Shown here: positions 1 to 8,518 of the stretch, in pieces
How positions within the stretch are numbered: the stretch's first letter is position 1
Layout of the letters: each line of letters begins with the position of its first letter
Source of the DNA: Chitinophaga pinensis
Lineage (GTDB): Bacteria > Bacteroidota > Bacteroidia > UKL13-3
DNA length: 64,000 nucleotides
Reading direction: 5' to 3'
Assembly (NCBI GenBank): GCA_945861965.1
Contig: CAMAWM010000004.1
Coordinates: 1 to 64,000 of the forward strand
Notes under the pieces: generated by a model
The model's database searches: none
Seen by the model: the letters and a program-made list of their open reading frames with translations, nothing else
What the model was told of the DNA's origin: nothing
Translations under genes and position numbers: made by a program

Positions 1-2
1 GA

Positions 3-230
3 AGAGGAGGTGATGAAATAATAATTTATTTACAACCCATTGGAGGCGGTTGGTATTATTTTAAATACGTTAAAGGGACTATGATGACAGTAGGAAGCGA
101 CCTAATTTTTAATGAAATTATTAAAAAAAATTACGATAAAGTTTCAAACGATGATTACAAATTACGCCCTGCAAGTATGAGCGATAGAAATAAATTTGTA
201 AGAGCGATGAAAAAACAAATTGAAAATTAA
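3..230 (+). CDS. 3' end of unknown protein (partial, 75 codons visible)
   Basis: The frame is open from the left edge to a TAA at 228-230, so the start lies outside the window. The visible C-terminus contains QPIGGGWYYFKYV and ends RAMKKQIEN. It is mixed charged and aromatic, with no membrane segment. The stop is 17 nt before the thiolase ATG on the same strand, so the two genes are probably cotranscribed. I do not recognise the family and assign no function. Confidence 0.6.
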   Translation, partial: RGGDEIIIYLQPIGGGWYYFKYVKGTMMTVGSDLIFNEIIKKNYDKVSNDDYKLRPASMSDRNKFVRAMKKQIEN

Positions 231-247
231 TTAATCAACATATCAAA

Positions 248-1444
248 ATGAAAGACGTTTTTGTAGTAGATGCACTTCGTACACCAATAGCAAAATATGG
301 TGGTGCGTTGAGTTCAATTCGCCCCGATGATTTGGCGGCTTTGGTTATAAAAAAACTAATCGAACGAAACCCAAATTTAGATGTGAATGAAATTGAAGAT
401 GTAATTTTTGGTGCTGCAAATCAAGCAGGCGAAGACAATCGAAATGTAGCGCGAATGGCTGCATTGCTTGCTGGCTTGCCAGTTTCGGTTGGCGGCAATA
501 CAGTAAACAGATTGTGTGCTTCGGGTTTGCAAAGTATAGTAGATGCAAGTAGAGCAATTGAATGTGGCGATGGAGAAATATATATTGCTGGTGGAAGTGA
601 AAGCATGACACGCGCACCCTTTTCAATGGCAAAATCAGATAGTGCATTTGGCCGAACAACTGAAATTTATGACACTACAATTGGCTGGCGTTTTACCAAT
701 AAAAAATTATCCGAAATCTATTACCCTTACTCAATGGGTGAAACAGCAGAAAACATAGCTGAAAAATGGAAAATAACCCGTGAAGCACAAGATGAGTTTG
801 CATTTAATTCTCAAGAAAAATACCAGCAAGCGCATATAGCAAATAAATTTTCAAATGAAATTATTGCAGTTAGTGTACCACAAAAAAAGGGAATTGAGGT
901 GCTGTTTGAAAAAGACGAACATCCAAGAAAAACTTCGATTGAAGAATTAGCAAAATTAAATCCTGCATTTAAAAAAGAAGGAACTGTTACAGCAGGAAAT
1001 TCATCGGGATTAAATGATGGTGCTGCAGCTTTATTATTAGTTTCTGAAAACGCTGTGAAGAAATATAATTTAACTCCTTTGGCAAGAATTGTTGCTCGTG
1101 GTGTTGCAGGTGTTGATCCAACTATAATGGGAATTGGGCCTGTACCAGCAACTCAAAAAGCTTTGAAACGCGCAGGATTAACAATAGACGATATTGGATT
1201 AATGGAATTGAATGAGGCATTTGCTTCGCAGAGTTTGGCTTGCATAAAGGATTTAAAAATAAACCCGCAAATTGTAAATGTAAATGGCGGAGCCATAGCG
1301 TTAGGTCATCCTTTGGGTTGCAGCGGATCACGCATTTCGGCAACTCTGATTCACGAAATGCAAAAACAAAATGTAAAGTTTGGAGTTGCTACTATGTGCA
1401 TTGGAGTTGGTCAAGGTGTGGCTGTAGTTTTCGAAAAAATTTGA
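248..1444 (+). CDS. pcaF: Thiolase, 3-oxoadipyl-CoA thiolase-like acetyl-CoA acyltransferase
   Basis: This is a 398-residue biosynthetic/degradative-type thiolase of normal family length. The acyl-accepting Cys90 lies in NRLCASGLQS, the catalytic His354 in ALGHPLGCSG and the second catalytic Cys384 in CIGVGQG. The segments EDNRNVARMAALLAGLP and DTTIGWRF resemble the 3-oxoadipyl-CoA thiolase branch (PcaF/PaaJ), which cleaves 3-oxoadipyl-CoA to succinyl-CoA and acetyl-CoA. No other beta-ketoadipate or phenylacetate genes are visible, so the substrate is inferred. A general acetyl-CoA acetyltransferase remains possible. The enzyme is cytoplasmic. Confidence 0.85.
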   Translation: MKDVFVVDALRTPIAKYGGALSSIRPDDLAALVIKKLIERNPNLDVNEIEDVIFGAANQAGEDNRNVARMAALLAGLPVSVGGNTVNRLCASGLQSIVDASRAIECGDGEIYIAGGSESMTRAPFSMAKSDSAFGRTTEIYDTTIGWRFTNKKLSEIYYPYSMGETAENIAEKWKITREAQDEFAFNSQEKYQQAHIANKFSNEIIAVSVPQKKGIEVLFEKDEHPRKTSIEELAKLNPAFKKEGTVTAGNSSGLNDGAAALLLVSENAVKKYNLTPLARIVARGVAGVDPTIMGIGPVPATQKALKRAGLTIDDIGLMELNEAFASQSLACIKDLKINPQIVNVNGGAIALGHPLGCSGSRISATLIHEMQKQNVKFGVATMCIGVGQGVAVVFEKI

Positions 1445-1510
1445 TTTGCTTGCTATTTTTTATTAGGCAATTTTGCTTTTGCAAAAAACAAAGGTCTTGC
1501 CCTAAAATAG

Positions 1511-1792
1511 GTTTACACTAAAAAGTGTAAAACACGAACAAAAAAATCATCCAGGAGTTACTTTCAACCCAATACACCGCTAACAGACGAGCAAAAAGCG
1601 AAGAATAAAGAAAAATCAAAAACACGAGCAAGAGTAGAACACATATTTGGCTTTATGGAACAAAGCATAAATGGATTATTTATACGCTCAATTGGAATAG
1701 TGCGAGCAACGGGAATAATAGGACTTATCAACTTAACCTACAATTTATTGGGGTTAATACAGGTACTAAAAAACCGTAAGATTAGATACTAA
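1511..1792 (+). pseudogene. IS5-type transposase, C-terminal remnant
   Basis: An uninterrupted frame from after the TAG at 1508-1510 to the TAA at 1790-1792 encodes the C-terminal end of a DDE transposase. The recognisable part starts near 1568 (NTPLTDEQK) and includes KTRARVEHIFGFMEQ, GLFIRSIGIVRATGIIGL and NLTYNLLGL. These are hallmarks of the conserved C-terminal E-block of Bacteroidota IS5-group transposases. There is no start codon, no N-terminal two-thirds and no obvious terminal inverted repeats, so it is a dead fragment. The rest of the 1445-1893 gap holds only an inverted repeat and a promoter. Confidence 0.8.
1512..1531. repeat. Perfect 8-bp inverted repeat, 4-nt A loop
   Basis: TTTACACT (1512-1519) and AGTGTAAA (1524-1531) are separated by AAAA. 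The hairpin lies about 70 bp after the thiolase stop, just upstream of or within the transposase remnant. It has no clear T-run on either side, so it may be a weak terminator or a leftover of the insertion sequence. Confidence 0.4.
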
Positions 1793-1828
1793 ATACACTG
1801 ATAGATAGAAATTTATTCTGTTTTTTTG

Positions 1829-1857
1829 TTGACCGAATAAACTATTTGTTATTTTTG
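1829..1857 (+). promoter_or_regulatory. Bacteroidota-type promoter for the 1906-10609 locus
   Basis: TTG at 1829-1831 is followed after 18 nt by TATTTTTG at 1850-1857. This matches the Bacteroidota -33/-7 pattern (TTTG or TTG, about 19 nt, TAnnTTTG). Transcription would start near 1864, about 40 nt before the ATG at 1906. This is a motif match only. Confidence 0.45.
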
Positions 1858-1905
1858 TGTTAGAAGTTTCAAAAAATAATTGAAGAGTTCTTATTGTTTT
1901 TTGAA

Positions 1906-3651
1906 ATGTTTTTAGAAAAAAATATTTTTAGAACCCACCCAATAGCTATTAAAAATATAATAAAATTCTTATTAATGCTAATAACTTTTATTTTTTTGCC
2001 TAAATTTAGTGTTGGGCAAGAAACAAAATCGAAATGGAAACTTGTTGGTAATATTGGGCTTTATGGTGATTTTTATTCCATGGAGTCTGATACTCCAGGA
2101 GCAGTAGCTGCTCGCAGGCCAAACAGCATGGAAAGACTTGTTGTAAATTCAACTATTACGTACGGTAAATTTTCAATGCCAATTTCTATGATGCTTTCAG
2201 GTGGTCAGTACAGTGTAGTTTTGCCTCATTTGCCAGAAGGAAATTTAATAGATTATATCAAAAACCCAATGAATAGAATTGGAATTGCACCTAAATATAA
2301 ATGGGCGCAATTGCTTTTGGGAACGCAAGTTCCGCAATATTCTGAGTTAAGTGTTGGCGATTTACCAGTGTTTGGAGCAGGAATAAATTTAACTCCAGGC
2401 AAATTTCGTTTTTCAGCTTTTGCAGGAACTTCGCAATTGGCTATTGATGAAAGCACAACAAAAAATATAAAAGGTGTTTATGCTCGAAATATTTTTTCAG
2501 CTAAAATTGGGTATGGAAAAGAGGACGGAACTCATTTTTATATTATCTCATCCATAATGAAAGACGATACCAATTCATTAAAAACAAAACCAGTAAACAC
2601 TTTACCACAAAAAGGTATTTTAAGTTCAATAGATTATAAACTTAAAATCGGGGAACAATATGCAATAAAAGGTGAAATAGCCGGCTCTGCATTTACCAGA
2701 GATATAAGAAGCAAGCCCATTTCGTTTGCTAATATGCCAATTGATATTCCTTCTGAAATTTTTAAAATTCAAGAATCAAGTAGATTTGATTATGCAACAG
2801 TTTTAAGCATAGTCAAAGAAGGAAAGATTTTTAACTTAAAATTATCAGGTAAATATATTGGTGACGGTTTTGTGCCATTAGGATTTCCATTTATGCAAAC
2901 CGATAGATTGGAAGTAAGCATTGACCCTGGCTTTAATTTACTTAAAAACAAAATACAATTTTCTGGTTCTATTGGCACGCGCTACAATAATCTTTCTGGA
3001 GCAAGAGCATCTACTACCAGGCAAACTATTGGATTTGCCAATTTGAATTGGCAGTTTACCGAAAGTTTTTCATTAGCTACTTCTTTCAGTAATTTCAGTT
3101 TTAGAAATTCACTTAGAAACGATACTTTTCGAATAGATATGGTAACTTTATCTTGGAGTGCAAGTCCAACTTATATATTTACAACTCCAAATAATATGCA
3201 TATTTTTACGGTAATGTATGCTCAAAATACTTTTGCAGATTACAATACAATTAGTGGTGCTTTAAGCAATAATGATTCTCGAAATGCTTCAGCCTCTTAC
3301 TTGCTTTCTAAGGTAAAAAATCCTTTAAGCATCAGCACCATTTTAAGTTATTTTGATAATAATACATCATTTGGTTTACTTACAACTAATGCTGCAAATT
3401 TAACTTTAAGTTACAAATTTTTAGACAAAAAACTCAGCACCAGTTCGGGAATTACGTATAGTGACAATAGTGTGAACAGTCTTGCTTCGGGGTCGCAAAT
3501 AGTAACAGTATTGGGTATGAAATATACTTTAAAAAAGAAAACTGATTTTTCGGTAAACGGCTCTATAAACCTATATAAATATGGTGCTGACAGACCTGGA
3601 ATTTCATATCGCGAAAATCTATTACGTACATCAATAACTTATAAATTTTAA
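1906..3651 (+). CDS. Predicted outer-membrane beta-barrel protein, first gene of surface locus
   Basis: The protein has 581 residues from the ATG at 1906; an upstream TTG at 1894 is a less likely start. A hydrophobic segment (IIKFLLMLITFIFLPKF) ending in SVGQ looks like a signal peptide with a long n-region. The mature protein is rich in alternating amphipathic strands such as KWKLVGNIGLYGDF and ends in an aromatic strand, TSITYKF, as outer-membrane barrels do. No enzymatic motif is visible. The stop is 4 nt before the next gene, so the three genes to 10609 form one operon. Its role as a partner or anchor for the following giant protein is inferred from position. I do not recognise the exact family. 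Confidence 0.7.
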   Translation: MFLEKNIFRTHPIAIKNIIKFLLMLITFIFLPKFSVGQETKSKWKLVGNIGLYGDFYSMESDTPGAVAARRPNSMERLVVNSTITYGKFSMPISMMLSGGQYSVVLPHLPEGNLIDYIKNPMNRIGIAPKYKWAQLLLGTQVPQYSELSVGDLPVFGAGINLTPGKFRFSAFAGTSQLAIDESTTKNIKGVYARNIFSAKIGYGKEDGTHFYIISSIMKDDTNSLKTKPVNTLPQKGILSSIDYKLKIGEQYAIKGEIAGSAFTRDIRSKPISFANMPIDIPSEIFKIQESSRFDYATVLSIVKEGKIFNLKLSGKYIGDGFVPLGFPFMQTDRLEVSIDPGFNLLKNKIQFSGSIGTRYNNLSGARASTTRQTIGFANLNWQFTESFSLATSFSNFSFRNSLRNDTFRIDMVTLSWSASPTYIFTTPNNMHIFTVMYAQNTFADYNTISGALSNNDSRNASASYLLSKVKNPLSISTILSYFDNNTSFGLLTTNAANLTLSYKFLDKKLSTSSGITYSDNSVNSLASGSQIVTVLGMKYTLKKKTDFSVNGSINLYKYGADRPGISYRENLLRTSITYKF

Positions 3652-3655
3652 CGCC

Positions 3656-6600
3656 ATGAAAAAAATACACATCATTATTTTATTCTTTACATGTTTGCTT
3701 TCCAGCAATGTTTTTTCACAAACATTTCAGTTATTGATGACACCAAAACCATCACCCTATTTTTCGGATTGGAGCAACAGAACTGAAACTGCTAGAATGA
3801 CTGTTAACAACACTTCAGGTGTTTCATTTGATTGTAAAATAAAAACACAATTATTTAATAGTAGCGGAACTTTAGTAGGCGAAACCGATTTTTCTAAAAT
3901 GCCAATATTAACAATTGTTCCAGGCATTTCTCAGTTCAATGCAGAAGATATTTATCCGGTTTCGGCCATTCAATATTATGGAAATTCAGTAGTGGCAATA
4001 TTACAAACAGGAAGAATTCCAGATGACAATTACCGATTATGTTCCAATTTAATGAATCCAACAACTGGAATTGCATTAAATGGATTGCAACCACAATGTG
4101 CCATGTTTACTATTGCAGCATATCAAGCGCCTGTATTAATTGCACCTCGTGAAGAAGAAATAATTCCTTTAAATAATATTAGAGGAATGCTTTTTAGGTG
4201 GACACCAGTTACACCAACTCCAAATTTTATTGTAACTTATAAATTACAAGTTTGGGAAATTTTAGATGGACAAGATAATGTAACTGCACTTAGAACCAAT
4301 CAACCTATTGTAGATAAGGATTATAAAGGTCTACTACAAACACAATGGCCTGTTGATTTTGCATTGCCAGAGGGAGGAAAGAAATATGTGTGGAGCATTA
4401 CTCCATTTGATGACCAAGAACGAAAAATGGTAGAAGGAATTGGAATGGCAGAACCAAAAGGATTTGAAATTGGTGTTATGCATTTACGAAGTTCATTAGT
4501 TGTCAATCCTCCCGATACCAACACAATTGATTCAACCATTGTTGTTATAAGCGATTCGGCTGAAATTGGAGATACCATAAGAGTTGGATTGAATGGAGAA
4601 TTTGCGTTAAAAGTATTACAAATTACCAAAGAAACTGATGGTTCATTAACCGGAAAAGGCAGCGTTAGAATTCCGTGGCTGAAAACATCCATTGCAGTTG
4701 ATTTTAAAAAAATAAAAATTGATTCCTCAAAACATTTGATAGCTGGCGGTGTTACCAGCACTAAAAGCGATACTAGTTCCACCTCAATTACTGCATATCC
4801 ATTGGCTTGGGGACAAAGTTGGCTGGCTGGTCCGTGGGTTGCTAATAAAACTGATGGGCTAATGAATTGGTCGAATAATGTGGCAAATAATCAAATTGCT
4901 TGGGTAAATAATAATGTGAATTCGGCTCCCTATATTGATTACAACGCAAATATTGCAACGCCAGCCATTCCAAATAGCAATCCTTTAAAAATGCCTTTTG
5001 GCATTCAATTCAATAATGGGAATGATAAATTAGTTATTACTGAATTTATATTTAAACCAAACGAATCGAAAGTAAATTTTTTGGCTCAGGGTGAATTTTT
5101 TAAAAATGGTGTTACTCATAAATTAGGTTTTGCAGGTAAATATTTTAAAATACATCCAAATCAAATTGACTTTAGTGCTGGACGTGTTGAATTGGTAGAA
5201 GATGTGAAAATTCCAAATGTGTCTTCAAATCCAAAAATGAAATTTTGCTTTAAAAAAGGAACTACCAATTCGGGTTGTTATATTCAATGGGCAAACACTG
5301 GAATTACAGATATAAGCATAGGAATGGATGTGAAATTTACCAGAGATTGGTTTCTTCCAGTGCCAACTGCGCCCGATTCTGTGGTGGCTACTTTAACTGG
5401 AAATGCCACCAATATGCACGATATTATTTTAACTGGTTCTATGCCAAAGTGCGAAATTGTTGGCTGCAATGGTTTAAAATTAAATCAAGCATTGACAGTT
5501 TCAATTGATCTTTCTGATATTAGAAATCCAACAAACATGGTATTTCCAACCAATTATCCAGATACAACTGATGGCGTTGCTTGGCAAGGTATTTACATAA
5601 AAACATTGTCAATGCTAATGCCCGATGATTGGAAATCGGACCCTAATTCCAATGCGCCAACTATTGCTGCTTCCGATATAATTATTGACGACATGGGTTT
5701 AACTACCAATGTGAAAGCCTATAATGTACTTACTTTACAAACAGGACAAGTAGCTAATTTAAGTGCAAGTATTGATACCATAAAAATTTCAATAGTTTGT
5801 AATTCATTGGTAAATGGAAAAGTGATGGGAAAAATGGTATTGCCGCTAAGCAATCAAACAATGCAAAATACTTTAAAATATACTGCATCGTTTTCACTGG
5901 CTAATATTGGCACTAGTTTCCAAATGGTAATACTTCCAACTCAACCCATAAGCAATGATATTATGAAAGGAAGTATGACTTTAAGTCCAACTTCAAATAT
6001 TACCGCTACCAAAACGCCTAATTTGTTGACTTTGTCAATTCTGTTAAATGGTTTTTTTAAATGGGATCACCCTGATTTGGCAGCTCCAGTTATCAATTTA
6101 ATAAATTCACCACCAACGCGAGCATTGGGAATAAAAGGCGTAAAAATGGAAATGGCATTTGAAAATTTGAGCTTAACTTATAAAAATTATTCCGTTCCAA
6201 ATGTCGATTCTACATCCTTCAATGTAGGTAATTGGAGCTTTGCAAGTCCCCAAAAATTCTTGGCAAATTTTCCAGTAACTATTAAGCATTTTCGATTTAA
6301 AAAGTTACCAACTGTTCCTCCTGCAGATGCAAATATGAAAGAAGTTTTTAGAGGTCAAATTTTGATTGACATCATTGCAAATTTAACCGAAGATATTGGT
6401 GGAATGACAACTGTAGGTTTAGCATTTGCGCTAGAGCGCAATAAAACTACTAAAGGTTTTACCCCAAAATATAAAGGTGTTTTTGTAGATAGTATTGCTG
6501 TACATGCCGACTTATCGGCTGTAAAAATAAATGGTGCTTTACTTATGTACGACAATGACCCTAAGTTTGGTGATGGATTTAAAGCTACTTTAGGTGTTAC

Positions 6601-8506
6601 ATTTACAGCAGTTTCTTTGCAAATAAATGCTTTGGCGCAGTTTGGAAGCACTACTTATTTAAATAATGGTCAGTTTTACAGGTATTGGCGAGTAGAAGCC
6701 GATGTGAAATTACCAGTTGGCATTCCATTTTTAACAGGTGTAGGTTTTTATGGTTTTGGTGGGGGTGCATTTTATAACATGAAGGCCAATTCAATAGCAA
6801 GTATTGCCAATCCTGGAAGTACTGCTTATACCTTTGACCCCAAAAAAGGCTTGCTCGGATTTCAAGTAAAAGCTACTGTGGCAACCATGCCTAAATTTGA
6901 AACATTCAATACCGATGTAGAGTTAATGGCATCATTTACTTCATCTGGTGGTATTACTCAAATTGGCTTTTTAGGAAACTTTTGGTTGGCAGCAAAACTA
7001 GCTGAAAGACCAGCTTCAAAAATAAAAGGCAGTGTAATGGTTGATTATATTTTTACCGAAAAAATATTTAACATGGCAGCAGGGTTGCTAATAAATATTC
7101 CTGATGTAATTGTAACTCCTGCGCCAATTGGATTTACAATGAACATAAATGGTACTACTAATTTATGGTATTTTAAATGCGGTGTTCCTGATGCTCCAAA
7201 CCAAGTAAATGTGTTCAATATTCCATTGTATTCTTATCTTATGTTTGGTAATAATATTCCACCTCCAAGTGGTTTTACAACAAGGTTTAGTAACAATTAT
7301 TTTTCTGCAACTGGCTATTATCCAAGTGCTGGCGGAATTGTTGCAACGAATGGTGTAAACAATGATTCGAAAACAGCCAAAGGTTTTGCTACTGGCGTGG
7401 GGATTGAATTTTCAAAGGATATGCACCAAGAACTTTATACCGGAGTATGTAGAAACTGGAGTATTGATGGGAATTTATTAGCAGGAGCTGAGTTGAATTT
7501 GTCATTGATGCAGCAAAATGGTTGCATTGGAATAAACGGCTATAGGGCATCTGGGAATTTAGGACTTTATGCAAGTGTGGCTGCTACTATTAATGGCAAT
7601 GGTTATAGATATAATTGTGACAATAAATCAATCAATTTATTTACCATAAAAACGGGTGCGTGGATTGAAGGTAAATTTCCAAATCCTGAATATATAGCTG
7701 GTAGTTTATATGCCGATATTGATTTATTTAACCACTTGTGCCAGGTTACTTATAGCAAATATTTTGAAAAAGGAACTAATTGCTTTGGAACTGAAGTAGT
7801 AACTGCAAATGCAGCACAACAAGACAAAGCAGGAGATTTAAAAAATAAACTAATTCAATATGTTTCTCCAACCATGCGCTATAATTTTCCTATTATATCA
7901 ACCAACAATGTAAAGTATGCCTTATTACCAAACCAAGTGTTTGACGTAGCCGAAAATCAAGGTGATGGAACCATAAAAAACAGAACTTTTAAATTAGTTG
8001 TTACTACCTCATTGGCTGTTCAAAATAATGGTTGGGTAAATAAAATAATACAAACTAAAGCTAATAACATGGGCGAATTCATGTATTATATGAAACCTCC
8101 TTTAAATACCACTGTTGTGCAAGGAAGCACTCAGTTTGTGGCTACCATTCCAAGCACGGTAAATACTAATAATGGGAATAATTTTGTTGCTGCAAATGGT
8201 ATACTTCATATTAATACTATTACGACTCCATTGCCACCGCCACCTACCCCAAATTATCCAAATCCAGTTGTTGATCCTATCAATAATTTAACAGCTAATA
8301 TGGAATATAAATTTATAGTAACAGCAACTTTAATGGAATATAGTGTGAACCATATACCTGGGCTAGGAGGAAGAGGAGATGGCACTGATGTATTGATGTG
8401 GGCACCAGCAAAAAATAGGACAGGAGTTGTAATATCCGAAACAAAAACTGTTTTATTTAGAACGGGACCAATGCCAATTTACCAAGCAAATTCTGGCAAT
8501 AGATAA
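3656..8506 (+). CDS. 1616-residue secreted beta-rich protein, TANFOR-like N-terminus
   Basis: A clear signal peptide (MKKIHIIILFFTCLLSSNVFSQ) is followed by a region that begins TPKPSPYFSDWSN and runs to about residue 270. It contains a Fn-like strand, FRWTPVTPTPNFIVTYKLQVWEI. The order and wording resemble the N-terminus of TANFOR-domain proteins of Bacteroidota, though this is a resemblance by eye. About 1200 residues of beta-rich, Asn/Thr/Gly-rich sequence follow, with amphipathic strands and glycine-rich stretches (GFYGFGGGAFYN near residue 1030). No T9SS sorting domain is present at the end (FRTGPMPIYQANSGNR). It lies between a barrel gene and a fibronectin-type gene with 4-nt and 12-nt gaps. 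The function is unknown; a large cell-surface or exported structural protein is likely. Confidence 0.75.
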   Translation: MKKIHIIILFFTCLLSSNVFSQTFQLLMTPKPSPYFSDWSNRTETARMTVNNTSGVSFDCKIKTQLFNSSGTLVGETDFSKMPILTIVPGISQFNAEDIYPVSAIQYYGNSVVAILQTGRIPDDNYRLCSNLMNPTTGIALNGLQPQCAMFTIAAYQAPVLIAPREEEIIPLNNIRGMLFRWTPVTPTPNFIVTYKLQVWEILDGQDNVTALRTNQPIVDKDYKGLLQTQWPVDFALPEGGKKYVWSITPFDDQERKMVEGIGMAEPKGFEIGVMHLRSSLVVNPPDTNTIDSTIVVISDSAEIGDTIRVGLNGEFALKVLQITKETDGSLTGKGSVRIPWLKTSIAVDFKKIKIDSSKHLIAGGVTSTKSDTSSTSITAYPLAWGQSWLAGPWVANKTDGLMNWSNNVANNQIAWVNNNVNSAPYIDYNANIATPAIPNSNPLKMPFGIQFNNGNDKLVITEFIFKPNESKVNFLAQGEFFKNGVTHKLGFAGKYFKIHPNQIDFSAGRVELVEDVKIPNVSSNPKMKFCFKKGTTNSGCYIQWANTGITDISIGMDVKFTRDWFLPVPTAPDSVVATLTGNATNMHDIILTGSMPKCEIVGCNGLKLNQALTVSIDLSDIRNPTNMVFPTNYPDTTDGVAWQGIYIKTLSMLMPDDWKSDPNSNAPTIAASDIIIDDMGLTTNVKAYNVLTLQTGQVANLSASIDTIKISIVCNSLVNGKVMGKMVLPLSNQTMQNTLKYTASFSLANIGTSFQMVILPTQPISNDIMKGSMTLSPTSNITATKTPNLLTLSILLNGFFKWDHPDLAAPVINLINSPPTRALGIKGVKMEMAFENLSLTYKNYSVPNVDSTSFNVGNWSFASPQKFLANFPVTIKHFRFKKLPTVPPADANMKEVFRGQILIDIIANLTEDIGGMTTVGLAFALERNKTTKGFTPKYKGVFVDSIAVHADLSAVKINGALLMYDNDPKFGDGFKATLGVTFTAVSLQINALAQFGSTTYLNNGQFYRYWRVEADVKLPVGIPFLTGVGFYGFGGGAFYNMKANSIASIANPGSTAYTFDPKKGLLGFQVKATVATMPKFETFNTDVELMASFTSSGGITQIGFLGNFWLAAKLAERPASKIKGSVMVDYIFTEKIFNMAAGLLINIPDVIVTPAPIGFTMNINGTTNLWYFKCGVPDAPNQVNVFNIPLYSYLMFGNNIPPPSGFTTRFSNNYFSATGYYPSAGGIVATNGVNNDSKTAKGFATGVGIEFSKDMHQELYTGVCRNWSIDGNLLAGAELNLSLMQQNGCIGINGYRASGNLGLYASVAATINGNGYRYNCDNKSINLFTIKTGAWIEGKFPNPEYIAGSLYADIDLFNHLCQVTYSKYFEKGTNCFGTEVVTANAAQQDKAGDLKNKLIQYVSPTMRYNFPIISTNNVKYALLPNQVFDVAENQGDGTIKNRTFKLVVTTSLAVQNNGWVNKIIQTKANNMGEFMYYMKPPLNTTVVQGSTQFVATIPSTVNTNNGNNFVAANGILHINTITTPLPPPPTPNYPNPVVDPINNLTANMEYKFIVTATLMEYSVNHIPGLGGRGDGTDVLMWAPAKNRTGVVISETKTVLFRTGPMPIYQANSGNR

Positions 8507-8518
8507 TTTAAAATAAAT

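Noticed and set aside
248-1444. Long reverse-strand open frames inside the thiolase and other genes
   Set aside because: They lack family motifs and follow the codon shadow of the real genes.
1894-1906. TTG at 1894 as start of the barrel gene
   Set aside because: The ATG at 1906 gives the same signal peptide with a shorter n-region, so the ATG was preferred. The same reasoning was applied to lptC, bamA, murF, the FG-GAP gene and the monoheme cytochrome.
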